Shown here one piece after another: positions 1 to 9,512 of a stretch of 64,000 nt of DNA. The notes beneath the pieces were generated by a model. That model did not search any database, had not been told where the DNA came from, and worked only from the letters and a program-made list of their open reading frames with translations. Numbering within the stretch: position 1 is the first letter of the stretch; each line of letters begins with the position of its first letter. The position numbers and the translations under genes were made by a program. Source of the DNA: Corynebacterium capitovis DSM 44611. GTDB taxonomy: Bacteria > Actinomycetota > Actinomycetes > Mycobacteriales > Mycobacteriaceae. Where the stretch lies: positions 682,001-746,000 of the forward strand of contig NZ_CP047117.1 in NCBI RefSeq assembly GCF_030440535.1, in the 5' to 3' direction.

Positions 1-1181
1 ACGGCGAGGTCTGTGACGATGCCGATCCTCATCCCCGCCGCCCGTGCGCGCTCCTGGGCGGCGCGGCGCTGCTCGTCGGCGACGAACTGCAGCCACATGT
101 AGAAGCGGGCGACGAAGTCGGCCTCCTCGGGAGCCTGAGAGGCCACGTGCCGGCCCGAATCTGCTGCCTGGGCCTGGCGCGCGCACCACTTACCGAACTC
201 GCGCAACCCCTCTCCTTCCTCGGAGATGAAGGCGTCGAACGCGGCGCGGCGCGCGTCGTCGGACTCCGCGAGGTAGAAGAGTTCTCGCAGGACGTCGAGC
301 TTGACGCCGAAGATGAGGTCGCGGTTGATCGGCTCGGCGCTGCGGTTGGCGGCTTTAAGCGGCCCCGCCAGTTCGGCGACCTCGCCGCGGGTGGCGCTGT
401 CCAGCGCGGCCCACTCGGGCACGTCCTCGACGGCGATGTAGATGGGGTTGACGAAGCGCCGCGAGGTGGGCAGGTAGGGCGAGTTCTCGACCGGGGGCAG
501 GGGCTCGGCGGCGTGGACGGGGTTGATCAGGAGGTAGTCTGCCCCGCGCGCGGCGACGGTTTCCGCCAGCTCGCCGAGGTCACCGAAGTCACCGATTCCC
601 CACGACCGGGTGGAGCGCACCGAGTACAGCTGTGCCATGACGCCGTAAGCCGGGTCACGCAGGTACTCCTGGTTCGGCTGCAGCGTGTTGGGGACGACGA
701 CGAGCGTGCAGCTGGTGTCGATGCCCTCGGACTCGAGGTGCAGCTCGTGCCACCCGAGGGGCAGGTCGCCGGGCACGTGGAAGGTCGCTTCGCCCCAGGT
801 CACGCCGTCGACGCTGACCGGCGGGTTCCAGTTTTCGTCCTGGTAGGCCTCGCGCGCGCTTCCGTCTTCAAGCTGGATCCACACGTGCGCGGGCTGGCCA
901 TCGTGGACGTGGACCGGGAAAAACGCCTCCTGGCCCTCGGTGGCCACGACGCACGGGGGGAGGGGGGCGGTAGCTAGCTCCTGGCGGCGCCGGGTGAGGT
1001 AGAACTCCAGCTCCTCCCCGCCCGGTCCGTCTGCCTGCTCTGTGAGGGGCAGACCCAATGCACGGAGCAGCGCGACGTAGGAGGAGCGGGGTGGCTCGGT
1101 GAGCTGGCCGTTGGAGGCCCAGTACTGTAAACCGAAGCCGTAGGAAGAAGCGAGCTCGTTGAGCAGGTCCGCGTTAGTCAC
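1..1181 (-). CDS. malQ: 4-alpha-glucanotransferase (amylomaltase), 5' part
   Basis: The minus strand is open from a GTG at 1181 to the window edge, so about 393 N-terminal residues are present and the C-terminal half lies outside. MalQ is a cytosolic GH77 enzyme that transfers maltodextrin chains in maltose and glycogen metabolism. Residues about 1-165 match the N-terminal beta-domain of actinobacterial MalQ. The barrel then begins with the typical run LYSVRSTRSWGIGDFGDL, followed by LLINPVHAAEP and SPYLPTSRRFVNPIYI. No good Shine-Dalgarno precedes the GTG. A five-codon frame (ATG at 1191, MSFCD, TAA) overlaps the start. The neighbouring acyl-CoA ligase is divergent. Confidence 0.9.
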   Translation of the reverse strand, partial: MTNADLLNELASSYGFGLQYWASNGQLTEPPRSSYVALLRALGLPLTEQADGPGGEELEFYLTRRRQELATAPLPPCVVATEGQEAFFPVHVHDGQPAHVWIQLEDGSAREAYQDENWNPPVSVDGVTWGEATFHVPGDLPLGWHELHLESEGIDTSCTLVVVPNTLQPNQEYLRDPAYGVMAQLYSVRSTRSWGIGDFGDLGELAETVAARGADYLLINPVHAAEPLPPVENSPYLPTSRRFVNPIYIAVEDVPEWAALDSATRGEVAELAGPLKAANRSAEPINRDLIFGVKLDVLRELFYLAESDDARRAAFDAFISEEGEGLREFGKWCARQAQAADSGRHVASQAPEEADFVARFYMWLQFVADEQRRAAQERARAAGMRIGIVTDLA

Positions 1182-1262
1182 AAAAGGACATTGTGCCAAA
1201 GGCGGCGGAATCGGGCCGGATTAGCAAAAACGGCGCGGGCCTGGGGAGTAACCTGTGTCACT

Positions 1263-3101
1263 ATGCCTTCTCAGATTCACACCACCGAGGCCGGCTTCGA
1301 GCTGACGGAAGACCAGAACTGCATGAGCGAGCTAGTGAAGCTGTGCACCGATCGGCCCGAGCTTGTCCTCTTCAGCCGGCCCCGGGACTACTACTGGGAG
1401 GATGTCTCCGCGGGCGAGTTCCTCGCGGAGGTGTACGCGTTGGCCAAAGGGCTGGTTGCCAACGGAGTCGAGCCGGGCGACCGTGTCGCGCTGCTGTCCA
1501 ACACGCGCTACGAATGGCAGCTTGTGGACTTCGCCATCTGGGCGGCGGGTGCGGTGACGGTGCCGATCTATCCGTCGAGTTCTCCGCACCAGATTGAGTG
1601 GATCCTGGAGGACTCGGGAGCCACCTTCGCCTTCGTTGAAGACGCGCACAACTTCGCGGACCTGCGCGCCTTCCTCCTGCGCGAAGACGGAACCCCGCCG
1701 CTCAGCGGCTCGGCCTCGCGGCTGCGTCGCGTCGCAGTATTCAATGAGGGAGGAATCGACGAGGTCACCCGCGAGGGGGAAGGGGTCGAGCAGTCGCTTA
1801 TCGACGCCCGAGTTGCCGCCATCACCCACGCCGACATCGCCTCGATCGTCTACACCTCGGGAACCACTGGGCGGCCGAAGGGCGTGGCCCTGTCTCACGG
1901 CAACTGGATGTATCAAACCCGCGCGCTGGTGACCAATCCCATCGGCGCGGTCGCGCGGCCGGGCAAGCGGGTGGTCACCTTCCTGCCGCTGGCGCACGTG
2001 TTGCAGCGCGCGGTGGCGGTGGCCTTGACCATCCACGGCGCGACCCAGGCCCACTGGGCGGACACCTCGACGATCGCCCTCGAGCTGCAGCGCGCCAAAC
2101 CACACGTGGTGCTTGGCGTGCCCCGGGTGTTCGAGAAGGTGCGCAACGCCGCGTATAACAAGGCTGCGGATGGCTCTGGCGTCGGCAAGCGAGTGTTCTT
2201 GGAGGCGGAGCGCGCAGCGATCGCGTACTCGAAGGCCCTCGATAAAGAGGAGGGGCCATCGTTTGCGCTGCGGATGGCGCACCGCGTGTACGACCGCCTG
2301 GTGTACCGGAAGCTGCGGGACGCCGTGGGCGGGGTGGCGCAGTACGGCATCACGGGCGGTTCGGCGATGAGCCCGGAGCTGAGCCACTTCTTCCGTGGCC
2401 TGGGCCTGCCGGTCTACGAAGGGTACGGGCTGACCGAGACGGCAGCGGCCGCGTGCGTCAATCACAAGGGGGGTCAGCGGATCGGAACCGTGGGCCGACC
2501 CGTCAATTCCTACGAGGTGCGGACCAACGACAATGGGGAGATTGAGTTTCGCGGGCCGGGCGTGTTCGGGTTCTATTGGAACAACCCGGAGGCGACCGCC
2601 GAGGCGAAGCACGATGGGTGGTTCAATACCGGTGACCTGGGTGAGGTCGACAGTGACGGCTACGTGCGGATCACGGGGCGGAAGAAGGATCTCATTGTGA
2701 CCGCGGGCGGCAAGAATGTCTCGCCCGGGCCGCTGGAGGAGATCATTCGCCAGGACCCGCTGATCTCTAACGCCCTGGTCGTGGGTGACGGTAAGCCGTT
2801 CGTCGGGTTGCTTGTCACGCTCGATGCCGATGAGCTCTCCAGGTGGAAGGAGGCTCGGGGCATTCCGGCGTCGACGTCTCTGGAGGAGCTGGCGCACAAC
2901 GCGGACCTGCGCGCCGAGGTGCAGGACACGGTGAACCTCGCCAACGCGACGGTGAGCCATGCCGAGGCCATCAAGAAGTTCCGCATCCTGAACCGCGACC
3001 TGAGCGAGCAGGACGATGAGATGACCCCGACGCTCAAGGTGAAGCGCAACGTGGTGTTCCGCCGTTTCGCGGATGATATCGAGGCCCTGTACAGCCGCTA
3101 G
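1263..3101 (+). CDS. fadD15: Long-chain acyl-CoA ligase, AMP-forming (FadD15 type)
   Basis: This 612-residue member of the ANL superfamily would activate fatty acids to acyl-AMP and then acyl-CoA. The P-loop YTSGTTGRPKGVALSH is near residue 196 and the adenylate motif YGLTE near 387. The hinge region GWFNTGDLGEVDSDGYVRITGRKKD and the C-terminal KVKRNVV are also present. I chose ATG 1263 over upstream TTG 1191 because homology begins there and a -10-like TAACCT lies at 1249-1254, exactly 8 nt before the ATG, which suggests a leaderless transcript. It is divergent from malQ. The symbol follows mycobacterial and corynebacterial naming for this subfamily. The substrate chain length cannot be read from sequence. 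Confidence 0.88.
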   Translation: MPSQIHTTEAGFELTEDQNCMSELVKLCTDRPELVLFSRPRDYYWEDVSAGEFLAEVYALAKGLVANGVEPGDRVALLSNTRYEWQLVDFAIWAAGAVTVPIYPSSSPHQIEWILEDSGATFAFVEDAHNFADLRAFLLREDGTPPLSGSASRLRRVAVFNEGGIDEVTREGEGVEQSLIDARVAAITHADIASIVYTSGTTGRPKGVALSHGNWMYQTRALVTNPIGAVARPGKRVVTFLPLAHVLQRAVAVALTIHGATQAHWADTSTIALELQRAKPHVVLGVPRVFEKVRNAAYNKAADGSGVGKRVFLEAERAAIAYSKALDKEEGPSFALRMAHRVYDRLVYRKLRDAVGGVAQYGITGGSAMSPELSHFFRGLGLPVYEGYGLTETAAAACVNHKGGQRIGTVGRPVNSYEVRTNDNGEIEFRGPGVFGFYWNNPEATAEAKHDGWFNTGDLGEVDSDGYVRITGRKKDLIVTAGGKNVSPGPLEEIIRQDPLISNALVVGDGKPFVGLLVTLDADELSRWKEARGIPASTSLEELAHNADLRAEVQDTVNLANATVSHAEAIKKFRILNRDLSEQDDEMTPTLKVKRNVVFRRFADDIEALYSR

Positions 3102-3219
3102 GGAACTGTCGGCGCGCCGCGCTGCGGGAGGCCCACTCGTGTCCTACCATCACACGCAGCCGCCCGGCGCGGGCCGCGGCGCGAGAATAGTTTGGCGATT
3201 TACAGGAGGGGGCCTCGCA

Positions 3220-3888
3220 GTGCACAAGACGGCAGCGCTGCTGCGCCACCGCGAGCTCACCCAGGAGATTTACAACATCGGCGACGAGGTCGCCGAGTAC
3301 ATCGAGCACATCGCGGAGGCGATCGCCGATTACGACGGCGAGCTCACCGAGGAATGCCTGGCCGAGTTCTCCGAGATCGTGGGCGACGCCCGCCAGGACT
3401 CGCGCCGTGTCGTGGGGGAGCTGATTGGCCTGCGTCAGGCGCTGACCAGTGGGATGCGCGCCGGTTTCCTCTCCGCGGGGGCGCGGCCCGAGGAGAAGAT
3501 CCCGGAGCCCGAGCTTCTCGACGCCACCGGGCTGCGCGAGCTCTTCCCCCTCGCGGCTCCTTTTTCGGTGCGCACGATGCACGACGCCCTGGCTGGCCGC
3601 ACCGAGCTGACCGCGGAGCACCTCTCCGAGCTGGTGGACTACGCCCTTGAGCAGACCGATATGGTGGCCCGCGAGCTCAGCGCTGTCTCGCTGCCGCACC
3701 TCTACGCCCGCGTGGGCGAGCTGGTCGAGGCCGCCGTGGCGGGTTGGGTCGAAACGGTGTGCCGCGATCACCCGGCGTTTACCCGAACGATGCGGGGGAT
3801 GAACCCGCCGCCGTTTCTGGCGGAACGCGCCCGCATCGACGCCATCGTGGCGAAGGTGGCGGCGAAGCGTTCGCGTCGCGGTGCCTAG
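3220..3888 (+). CDS. Conserved hypothetical helical protein
   Basis: This 222-residue protein has a GTG start preceded by the strong Shine-Dalgarno AGGAGGGGG about 8 nt upstream, which decides the start over in-frame codons further 5'. There is no signal peptide or membrane segment. The composition is acidic and rich in Glu, Ala and Leu, which suggests an all-helical cytosolic protein; the last residues are basic (KRSRRG). It lies between fadD15 and hemW. I do not recognise the family. A similar unknown protein appears at this position in other corynebacteria as far as I recall, but that is memory, not evidence in this sequence. Confidence 0.75.
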   Translation: MHKTAALLRHRELTQEIYNIGDEVAEYIEHIAEAIADYDGELTEECLAEFSEIVGDARQDSRRVVGELIGLRQALTSGMRAGFLSAGARPEEKIPEPELLDATGLRELFPLAAPFSVRTMHDALAGRTELTAEHLSELVDYALEQTDMVARELSAVSLPHLYARVGELVEAAVAGWVETVCRDHPAFTRTMRGMNPPPFLAERARIDAIVAKVAAKRSRRGA

Positions 3889-3908
3889 CGCGCCTACACT
3901 CATCGCTC

Positions 3909-5012
3909 ATGTTCGGCCTCTACATCCACGTGCCCTTTTGCGCGTCCCGCTGCGGGTACTGTGACTTCAACACGTATACGCCGAGCGAGACGGCATCGAC
4001 GTTCGACGCGTACCTCACCGCCCTGGACACCGAGCTGCGGCTCGCGGACACCGAACCGGCCGACACGGTCTTTATCGGCGGGGGCACGCCTTCCTTGCTG
4101 GGCGCCGGCGGCCTGGCTCGGATCATGGACATGGTGCGGGATCACGTGGGGGTGCGGCCGGGCGCGGAGGTGACGACCGAGTCCAACCCGGAGAGCACGG
4201 ACCCCCGCTTTTTTGCGGAGCTCCTGCAGGCCGGTTTTACCCGCGTGTCGCTGGGCATGCAGTCGGCGTCCGCACCCGTGCTGCGGGTGCTGGACCGTCG
4301 CCATACCCCGGGCCGGGCCGTCGCCGCCGCCCGCGAGGCCCGCGCCGCCGGGTTCGAGCACGTCAACCTCGACATGATGTACGGCACCCCGACGGAGACG
4401 GACGACGATGTGCGCTCCACCCTCGACGCGATACTCTCCGCCGACGTCGACCACGTGTCTGCCTATTCCCTCATCGTGGAGGACGGCACGGCGCTCGCGC
4501 GCCGCATCCGGCGCGGGGAGCTTCCCCCGCCGCGCGAGGACGTCTACGCGGAGCGCTACGAGATGATCGCCGCGGCTCTAGAGGGCGCCGGGTTCGGCTG
4601 GTACGAGGTGTCCAACTGGGCGAAGCCGGGCGGGGAGTGCCGCCACAATCTGATCTACTGGCGCGGGGGCCACTGGTGGGGGGCGGGGCCCGGTGCGCAC
4701 AGCTACATCGGGCGTCGGCGGTTCTTCAACGTCAAGCGCCCCGAGCGCTACACGCAGCTGCTCGCGGCGGGCGAGCTGCCGGTGGGCGGCGGGGAGCAGA
4801 TTTCGGACGAGGAGCACCACTTCGAGCAGGTGATGCTGGGGCTGAGGCTGCGAGAGGGGATCCCTACTGGGTGGGTTGGGGAGGGGGCGCAGGGAGTCGT
4901 CGAAAAGCATGCGCGCGCGGGGCTGCTCACGGTGGGCGAGCGGATCGCGGTCACGGGCGCGGGCCGGCTGCTGGCGGACGGGATTGTTACGGATATCCTC
5001 GCGGCGGAGTAG
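3909..5012 (+). CDS. hemW: Radical SAM heme chaperone HemW (HemN-like)
   Basis: This 367-residue radical SAM protein has the cluster motif CASRCGYC (CxxxCxxC) at about residues 11-18, which binds a 4Fe-4S cluster and SAM. Next come the SAM-binding region FIGGGTPS and SLGMQS, then the HemW-type C-terminal stretch [24 protein letters not shown]. HemW inserts heme into targets; older annotation calls it oxygen-independent coproporphyrinogen oxidase, but it lacks the HemN N-terminal extension. TACACT at 3895-3900 sits 8 nt before the ATG, consistent with leaderless transcription. Downstream hrcA follows after 32 bp, an order common in actinobacteria and firmicutes. Confidence 0.92.
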   Translation: MFGLYIHVPFCASRCGYCDFNTYTPSETASTFDAYLTALDTELRLADTEPADTVFIGGGTPSLLGAGGLARIMDMVRDHVGVRPGAEVTTESNPESTDPRFFAELLQAGFTRVSLGMQSASAPVLRVLDRRHTPGRAVAAAREARAAGFEHVNLDMMYGTPTETDDDVRSTLDAILSADVDHVSAYSLIVEDGTALARRIRRGELPPPREDVYAERYEMIAAALEGAGFGWYEVSNWAKPGGECRHNLIYWRGGHWWGAGPGAHSYIGRRRFFNVKRPERYTQLLAAGELPVGGGEQISDEEHHFEQVMLGLRLREGIPTGWVGEGAQGVVEKHARAGLLTVGERIAVTGAGRLLADGIVTDILAAE

Positions 5013-5018
5013 GATGGC

Positions 5019-5045
5019 CTAGCAGTCAACGAAGGAGAGTGCTAA
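5019..5045 (+). promoter_or_regulatory. CIRCE-like HrcA operator overlapping the hrcA start
   Basis: The left arm CTAGCAGTC (5019-5027), a 9-nt spacer and the right arm GAGTGCTAA (5037-5045) match the CIRCE consensus TTAGCACTC-N9-GAGTGCTAA. The right arm is perfect and the left arm is 7 of 9. The spacer carries the hrcA Shine-Dalgarno (AAGGAG), and the last A of the right arm is the first base of the ATG. This predicts autorepression of hrcA-dnaJ2, possibly at both DNA and RNA level. Confidence 0.82.
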
Positions 5046-6055
5046 TGAGCGGGGCGGGCGACCGGCGGCAGGCGGTGCTGCGCGCGATCGTGGCCGACTA
5101 CATCGCGTCGCAGGAGCCTGTGGGCTCGAAGGCCCTCGTGGAGCGCCACGGGCTCGCGGTGAGCTCGGCGACGATCCGCAACGACATGTCTCACCTTGAG
5201 CGTGAGGGCTTCATCGAGCAAACCCACTCCAGCTCGGGGCGTATCCCCACGGAGAAGGGGTACCGCGCCTTCGTCGACGCGTTGCACGAGGTCAAGCCGC
5301 TCTCGGCCCCCGAGCGGCGCGCGATCTTGAACTTCCTCGAGTCCGGCGTCGACCTGGAAGATGTCCTGCGCCGCTCGGCCCAGCTGCTCGCGGGGTTGAC
5401 CAGTCAGGCCGCCGTGGTCCAGCTCCCGGCGCTCGACGTGACGCGCGTGAAGCACTGCGAGGTCGTCTCCCTCTCTCCCACGCGCCTGCTGCTCGTGTTG
5501 ATCACGGACACCGGCCGCGTTGACCAGCGCAACGTCGAGCTCGGGGCCCCGCTTAGCGACGACGCCGTGCGGCTCCTTCGCGACAGCCTCAACGAGGTGC
5601 TCGTGGGCACCACCGTGACCGACGCCTCCTCCTCCCTCGTGCGGCTTGCGGAGCGCGCCCCGGCTGAGATCGCCGACGCTGTGGCCCGCTCTACGGTGGT
5701 GTTGGTGGAGACGCTTGCGCAGGAACCCGCCAACCGCATCCTCATCGCGGGCGCGGCAAACCTCACCCAGGGCGCGGTGGATTTGCGCGGGGTGATCAAC
5801 GCGCTGGAGGAGCAGGTAGTGGTGCTGAAGCTGCTCGCGGCGGCCCAGAACATCGACGAGGTCTCCGTGAGCATCGGCCGGGAAAACGGTGAGGCGGACT
5901 TCTCCCATGCTGCGGTCGTCTCGACCGCATACGGGGTCGGGGGCGCGGCGCTGGGCGGCGTGGGAGTGGTCGGTCCGACGTATATGGACTATCCCAGTAC
6001 GATTCAAAAGGTTGCCACCGTGGCGCGCTACATCAGCCGCGTGTTGCGGGGCTAA
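5045..6055 (+). CDS. hrcA: Heat-inducible transcription repressor HrcA
   Basis: This 336-residue HrcA binds CIRCE operators and represses chaperone genes, with activity modulated by GroEL. The N-terminal winged-helix region holds [18 protein letters not shown] and SSATIRNDM, and the central and C-terminal GAF-like/dimer domain ends in [20 protein letters not shown], all typical. The ATG is preceded by AAGGAG and is itself the last base of a CIRCE-like operator, so autoregulation is likely. dnaJ2 begins 34 nt downstream, as in other corynebacteria and mycobacteria, where HrcA and DnaJ2 form one operon. Confidence 0.95.
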   Translation: MSGAGDRRQAVLRAIVADYIASQEPVGSKALVERHGLAVSSATIRNDMSHLEREGFIEQTHSSSGRIPTEKGYRAFVDALHEVKPLSAPERRAILNFLESGVDLEDVLRRSAQLLAGLTSQAAVVQLPALDVTRVKHCEVVSLSPTRLLLVLITDTGRVDQRNVELGAPLSDDAVRLLRDSLNEVLVGTTVTDASSSLVRLAERAPAEIADAVARSTVVLVETLAQEPANRILIAGAANLTQGAVDLRGVINALEEQVVVLKLLAAAQNIDEVSVSIGRENGEADFSHAAVVSTAYGVGGAALGGVGVVGPTYMDYPSTIQKVATVARYISRVLRG

Positions 6056-6089
6056 ACGCAATGGCTATTACTGAAAGGTTCCATCACTA

Positions 6090-7226
6090 GTGGCTCGTGA
6101 CTACTACGGGATTCTCGGGGTCGACCGGGAAGCAACCGAGCAGGAGATCAAGAGGGCGTACCGCAAGCTTGCCCGCAAGTACCACCCGGACGTGAATCCC
6201 TCCGAGGAGGCCGCGGAGAAGTTTCGCGAGATCTCGCTGGCGCAGGAGGTGCTTCTCGACCCGTCGAAGCGGCGCATCGTTGACCGCGGCGGCGACCCGA
6301 TGGAGCAGGGCGGGGCAGGCGGCGCGGGGGCCGGCGGTTTCGGGGGTTTCGGCGACATCTTCGAGGCCTTCTTCGGCGGGGCGGGATCTCAGGGACGCGA
6401 GCCGCGTTCCCGCGTCCAACCGGGCGCCGACGCGCTGCTGCGCACCACGATCAGCCTCGAGGAGGCGTTCGCGGGCGTGAAGAAGGACGTCACGGTGGAC
6501 ACCGCGGTTCTGTGCGACCGCTGCCACGGCACCGGGTCCCAGTCCGAGTCCGCGCCCGTGTCCTGCGATCACTGCCACGGCACCGGCTCGGTCCAGGATG
6601 TGCAGCAGTCCTTCCTGGGCAACGTGATGACCACGCGGACGTGCCCCAAGTGCGGCGGCTACGGAGAGATCATCCCGGACCCCTGCCGACAGTGCGCCGG
6701 CGACGGGCGGGTGCGCGCCACCCGGGACCTCACGGTGACCATCCCCGCGGGCATCGCCGATGGCATGCGGATCCGCATGGCGGGCCAGGGCGAGGTAGGC
6801 CACGGTGGCGGACCAGCCGGTGACCTTTACGTCGAGGTGCACACTCTGGCCCACCCGGTGTTCCTGCGGGAGGGCGATGACCTGCACCTGCGCGTCACCG
6901 TGCCGATGTACGACGCCGCCCTCGGTGCCAGCCTGAGCGTCGGTGACCTCGGGGGAGGGGAGACCACCATCGACATCCCGGCGGGCACCCAGCCGAACGA
7001 GCAGATCGTGCTCGAGGGTGCTGGCATGCCGCGCCTGCGTGCACAGGGCTCCGGTGACATGGTCGCCCACGTCCACGTCGCGGTGCCAACGGAGCTGAGC
7101 GACCAAGAGCGGGAGGCGCTGGAAGGGTTGCGCGACGGGCACGCCGGCGTCCCCGAGGTCGCCACCGAGGGCCGCGGACGCGATGACAACTTCTTCTCCC
7201 GCGTCCGCGACCGCTTCCGCCGATGA
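6090..7226 (+). CDS. dnaJ2: Molecular chaperone DnaJ (DnaJ2)
   Basis: This 378-residue type I J-protein is the co-chaperone of DnaK. The J domain (residues 1-70) has the HPD triad in KYHPDVNP. A Gly-rich linker follows, then four zinc-binding repeats ([32 protein letters not shown]) at about 140-215 and the C-terminal substrate-binding beta-domains. The start is GTG with GAAAGG upstream. Its position directly after hrcA marks it as the second dnaJ copy of actinobacteria rather than the one with dnaK-grpE. The stop overlaps the ATG of rsmE (ATGA, 7223-7226), implying translational coupling. Confidence 0.95.
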   Translation: MARDYYGILGVDREATEQEIKRAYRKLARKYHPDVNPSEEAAEKFREISLAQEVLLDPSKRRIVDRGGDPMEQGGAGGAGAGGFGGFGDIFEAFFGGAGSQGREPRSRVQPGADALLRTTISLEEAFAGVKKDVTVDTAVLCDRCHGTGSQSESAPVSCDHCHGTGSVQDVQQSFLGNVMTTRTCPKCGGYGEIIPDPCRQCAGDGRVRATRDLTVTIPAGIADGMRIRMAGQGEVGHGGGPAGDLYVEVHTLAHPVFLREGDDLHLRVTVPMYDAALGASLSVGDLGGGETTIDIPAGTQPNEQIVLEGAGMPRLRAQGSGDMVAHVHVAVPTELSDQEREALEGLRDGHAGVPEVATEGRGRDDNFFSRVRDRFRR

Positions 7227-7927
7227 GCCTGCCCTACTTCCTCTCGCCCGACCCGGCGTCGGGCCGGCTCGATGGGCCCGAGGGCCGGCACGCCGTGAGT
7301 GTCAAGCGCATCAAGCCGGGGGAGCACATCGTGCTTAGCGACGGCCACGGGACCGCCACCGAGGTCCGCGTGACATCGACCCAGGGCAAGGACACCTTGG
7401 TCGGAGAGGTGCTAACCACCCGCTTCGTCGACCCCCCGGTGCCTCACGTGACGGTAGTGCAGGCGATCCCAAAGGGCGAGCGCGCCGAGCTGGCGGTGGA
7501 CCTGGCGGTCCAGGGTGGGGCCGACCGGATCGTGCCCTGGGTGTCGCAGCGCACGGTGGCGCGGTGGCCCGTCGAGAAGCGGGCCAAGCAGGTGGAGAAG
7601 TGGCGGGCCGTGGCCGCGGCGGCGGCGAAGCAGGCGCGGCGCGCGTGGGTGCCCGAGGTGACCGAGCCCGTGACCACGCGTCAGCTGCGCGGAATGCTTG
7701 AGGGGCGGCAGGCGCTCGTGCTCCACGAGGACGCCCAGGTGCCGCTGCGGGACATCGACTTCGCCCCAGAGGTGTTCCTTCTCGTGGGCCCCGAGGGCGG
7801 GATCGGCGCCGAGGAGCTCGCCGAGCTTGGCGGGCAGGCGGTGCGGCTCGGGCCCGAGGTTGTGCGCACCGCGGCGGCGGCATTCGCGGCGCTGAACGCG
7901 ATCGGCGCGCTGACCGCGCGCTGGTAG
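7223..7927 (+). CDS. rsmE: 16S rRNA (uracil1498-N3)-methyltransferase
   Basis: This 234-residue SPOUT-fold enzyme methylates U1498 of 16S rRNA using SAM. The N-terminal PUA-like part includes [12 protein letters not shown]. The C-terminal knot has the signature [15 protein letters not shown] and ends with [23 protein letters not shown], both diagnostic for RsmE. It overlaps dnaJ2 by 4 nt and is followed after 5-11 nt by phoH, so hrcA-dnaJ2-rsmE-phoH-ybeY appears to be one transcription unit linking heat shock with ribosome and RNA maturation. Confidence 0.94.
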   Translation: MSLPYFLSPDPASGRLDGPEGRHAVSVKRIKPGEHIVLSDGHGTATEVRVTSTQGKDTLVGEVLTTRFVDPPVPHVTVVQAIPKGERAELAVDLAVQGGADRIVPWVSQRTVARWPVEKRAKQVEKWRAVAAAAAKQARRAWVPEVTEPVTTRQLRGMLEGRQALVLHEDAQVPLRDIDFAPEVFLLVGPEGGIGAEELAELGGQAVRLGPEVVRTAAAAFAALNAIGALTARW

Positions 7928-7938
7928 GGTGGGTGGCC

Positions 7939-8949
7939 ATGGATGAACTGGTGACGCGCCGGGTGGTGCTCGATTCCGCCTACGCGCAGACCGTGATCGG
8001 GGTTAACGACGGTAATCTGCGCGCGCTGAACCAGCAGCTCGGGGCCGACATCCACGCTCGGGGTGCGGCGGTGACCCTGCGGGGCTCCGCCCGCGAAGTG
8101 AATCACGCGGCCCATGTGCTCGAGGAGCTCGAATCGATGGCGCGCCGAGGTGTCCCGATCGGCCCAGACACCGTTGGCCACGCCTGTCGCATCATGGAGT
8201 CCGAGGCGCCGGAGTCGGTCGCCGACATCTTGGGCGCCGAGATTGTGGCGCGGCGAGGCAAGGTGATCCGCGCGAAGACGGCGGGCCAGCGCCGCTACGT
8301 CGACGCTATTGACGACAACACCATCACCTTCGGGATCGGCCCCGCGGGCTCGGGCAAGACCTACCTAGCGGTGGCGAAGGCGGTGCAGGCGCTGGAGGCC
8401 AAGGGTGTCAAGAGGATCATCCTGACGCGCCCAGCCGTCGAGGCGGGGGAGAAGCTCGGATTCCTGCCGGGCACCCTGAACGACAAGATCGACCCCTACC
8501 TGCGCCCGCTGTACGACGCGCTGCGGGACATGCTCGACCCCGAGGTGATTCCAAAGCTCATGGACGCCGGCATCATCGAGGTCGCACCCCTAGCCTACAT
8601 GCGCGGCCGGACGTTGAGCGACGCCTTTGTCATCCTCGACGAGGCCCAGAATACCACTGGTTCGCAGATGAAGATGTTCCTCACCCGCCTTGGCTTCGGC
8701 TCGAAGATGGTGGTCACGGGCGACATCTCCCAGGTGGACCTGCCCAGCGGCACGGTCTCGGGCCTGCGGGTGGCGCGGCGCATTCTTGGGGCGATCCCGG
8801 ACATCCACTTTGCGGAGCTGGGTGCCGACGACGTGGTGCGCCACCACCTCATCTCCAAGATCGTTGCCGCTTACGACCGGCACGATGCGCAGAACGCGGC
8901 GCGGTACGAAAAGAAGCAGAGGCAACGGGAAGAGGGGGAAGGCGAGTGA
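7939..8949 (+). CDS. phoH: PhoH family P-loop ATPase
   Basis: This 336-residue protein has an N-terminal KH-like segment (about 15-80) and a PhoH ATPase domain. Walker A is [11 protein letters not shown] near residue 137 and Walker B is FVILDEAQN near 233. The family hydrolyses ATP and is tied to RNA metabolism; it is almost always next to ybeY, as here. ATG 7939 is used, but GTG 7933 in frame is equally possible and nothing in the short gap decides it. The stop overlaps the ybeY start (GTGA, 8946-8949). Confidence 0.93.
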   Translation: MDELVTRRVVLDSAYAQTVIGVNDGNLRALNQQLGADIHARGAAVTLRGSAREVNHAAHVLEELESMARRGVPIGPDTVGHACRIMESEAPESVADILGAEIVARRGKVIRAKTAGQRRYVDAIDDNTITFGIGPAGSGKTYLAVAKAVQALEAKGVKRIILTRPAVEAGEKLGFLPGTLNDKIDPYLRPLYDALRDMLDPEVIPKLMDAGIIEVAPLAYMRGRTLSDAFVILDEAQNTTGSQMKMFLTRLGFGSKMVVTGDISQVDLPSGTVSGLRVARRILGAIPDIHFAELGADDVVRHHLISKIVAAYDRHDAQNAARYEKKQRQREEGEGE

Positions 8950-9512
8950 GCGCCGAGGTACTCAACGAGTCGGGCGAGGTCGACATCAACGAGGAGATGC
9001 TCGTCGATGTCTGCGGGTTCGCCCTGGCTGCAATGGATGTGCATCCGGATACAGAGGTCACGATCACGCTTGTCGACGAGGCCGCGATGGCCGACCTTCA
9101 CGTCAGATGGATGGACTTGGAGGGCCCCACGGACGTGATGAGCTTTCCCATGGACGAGCTGACCCCGGGCAGCGGCCGCCCCGATGCCGCTCCTTTCGGC
9201 CTCGCGATGCTGGGCGACATCATCCTGTGCCCGGCGTTCGACCGCAAGCAGGCGGAGATGGCGGGCCACGGCCTCGGCCACGAGCTGGCTTTGCTCACGG
9301 TTCACGGCGTTCTCCACTTGCTCGGTTACGATCACGTGGCGCCCGCCGACGAGCGCGAGATGTTCGCCCTGCAGAATGAGATCCTCGCCGAGTGGTACGA
9401 CGACCTTGCGGCCCGCGGTGTCGAGTACCAGCCGAAACCGGCCGGGGCGCACGCTTTCCCCTCGGCGGCAGACCGCGAGGAGCTGGACCGAAAAATGAAG
9501 GAATTGGGTTAG
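8946..9512 (+). CDS. ybeY: Endoribonuclease YbeY (16S rRNA maturation)
   Basis: This 188-residue metalloprotein has the zinc motif [11 protein letters not shown] (HxxxHxxxxxH) at about 120-130, which defines the UPF0054/YbeY endoribonuclease used in 16S rRNA 3'-end processing and ribosome quality control. The family sequence [11 protein letters not shown] is present upstream. The C-terminal extension after the HxxxH region is typical of actinobacterial members. The GTG start overlaps the phoH stop, and its own stop directly abuts the TTG start of the CBS protein, so expression is probably coupled. Confidence 0.95.
   Translation: MSAEVLNESGEVDINEEMLVDVCGFALAAMDVHPDTEVTITLVDEAAMADLHVRWMDLEGPTDVMSFPMDELTPGSGRPDAAPFGLAMLGDIILCPAFDRKQAEMAGHGLGHELALLTVHGVLHLLGYDHVAPADEREMFALQNEILAEWYDDLAARGVEYQPKPAGAHAFPSAADREELDRKMKELG

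Noticed and set aside
147-977. Long plus-strand open frame of 276 codons
   Set aside because: It is antisense to malQ, whose translation shows clear family motifs. High GC creates long shadow frames.
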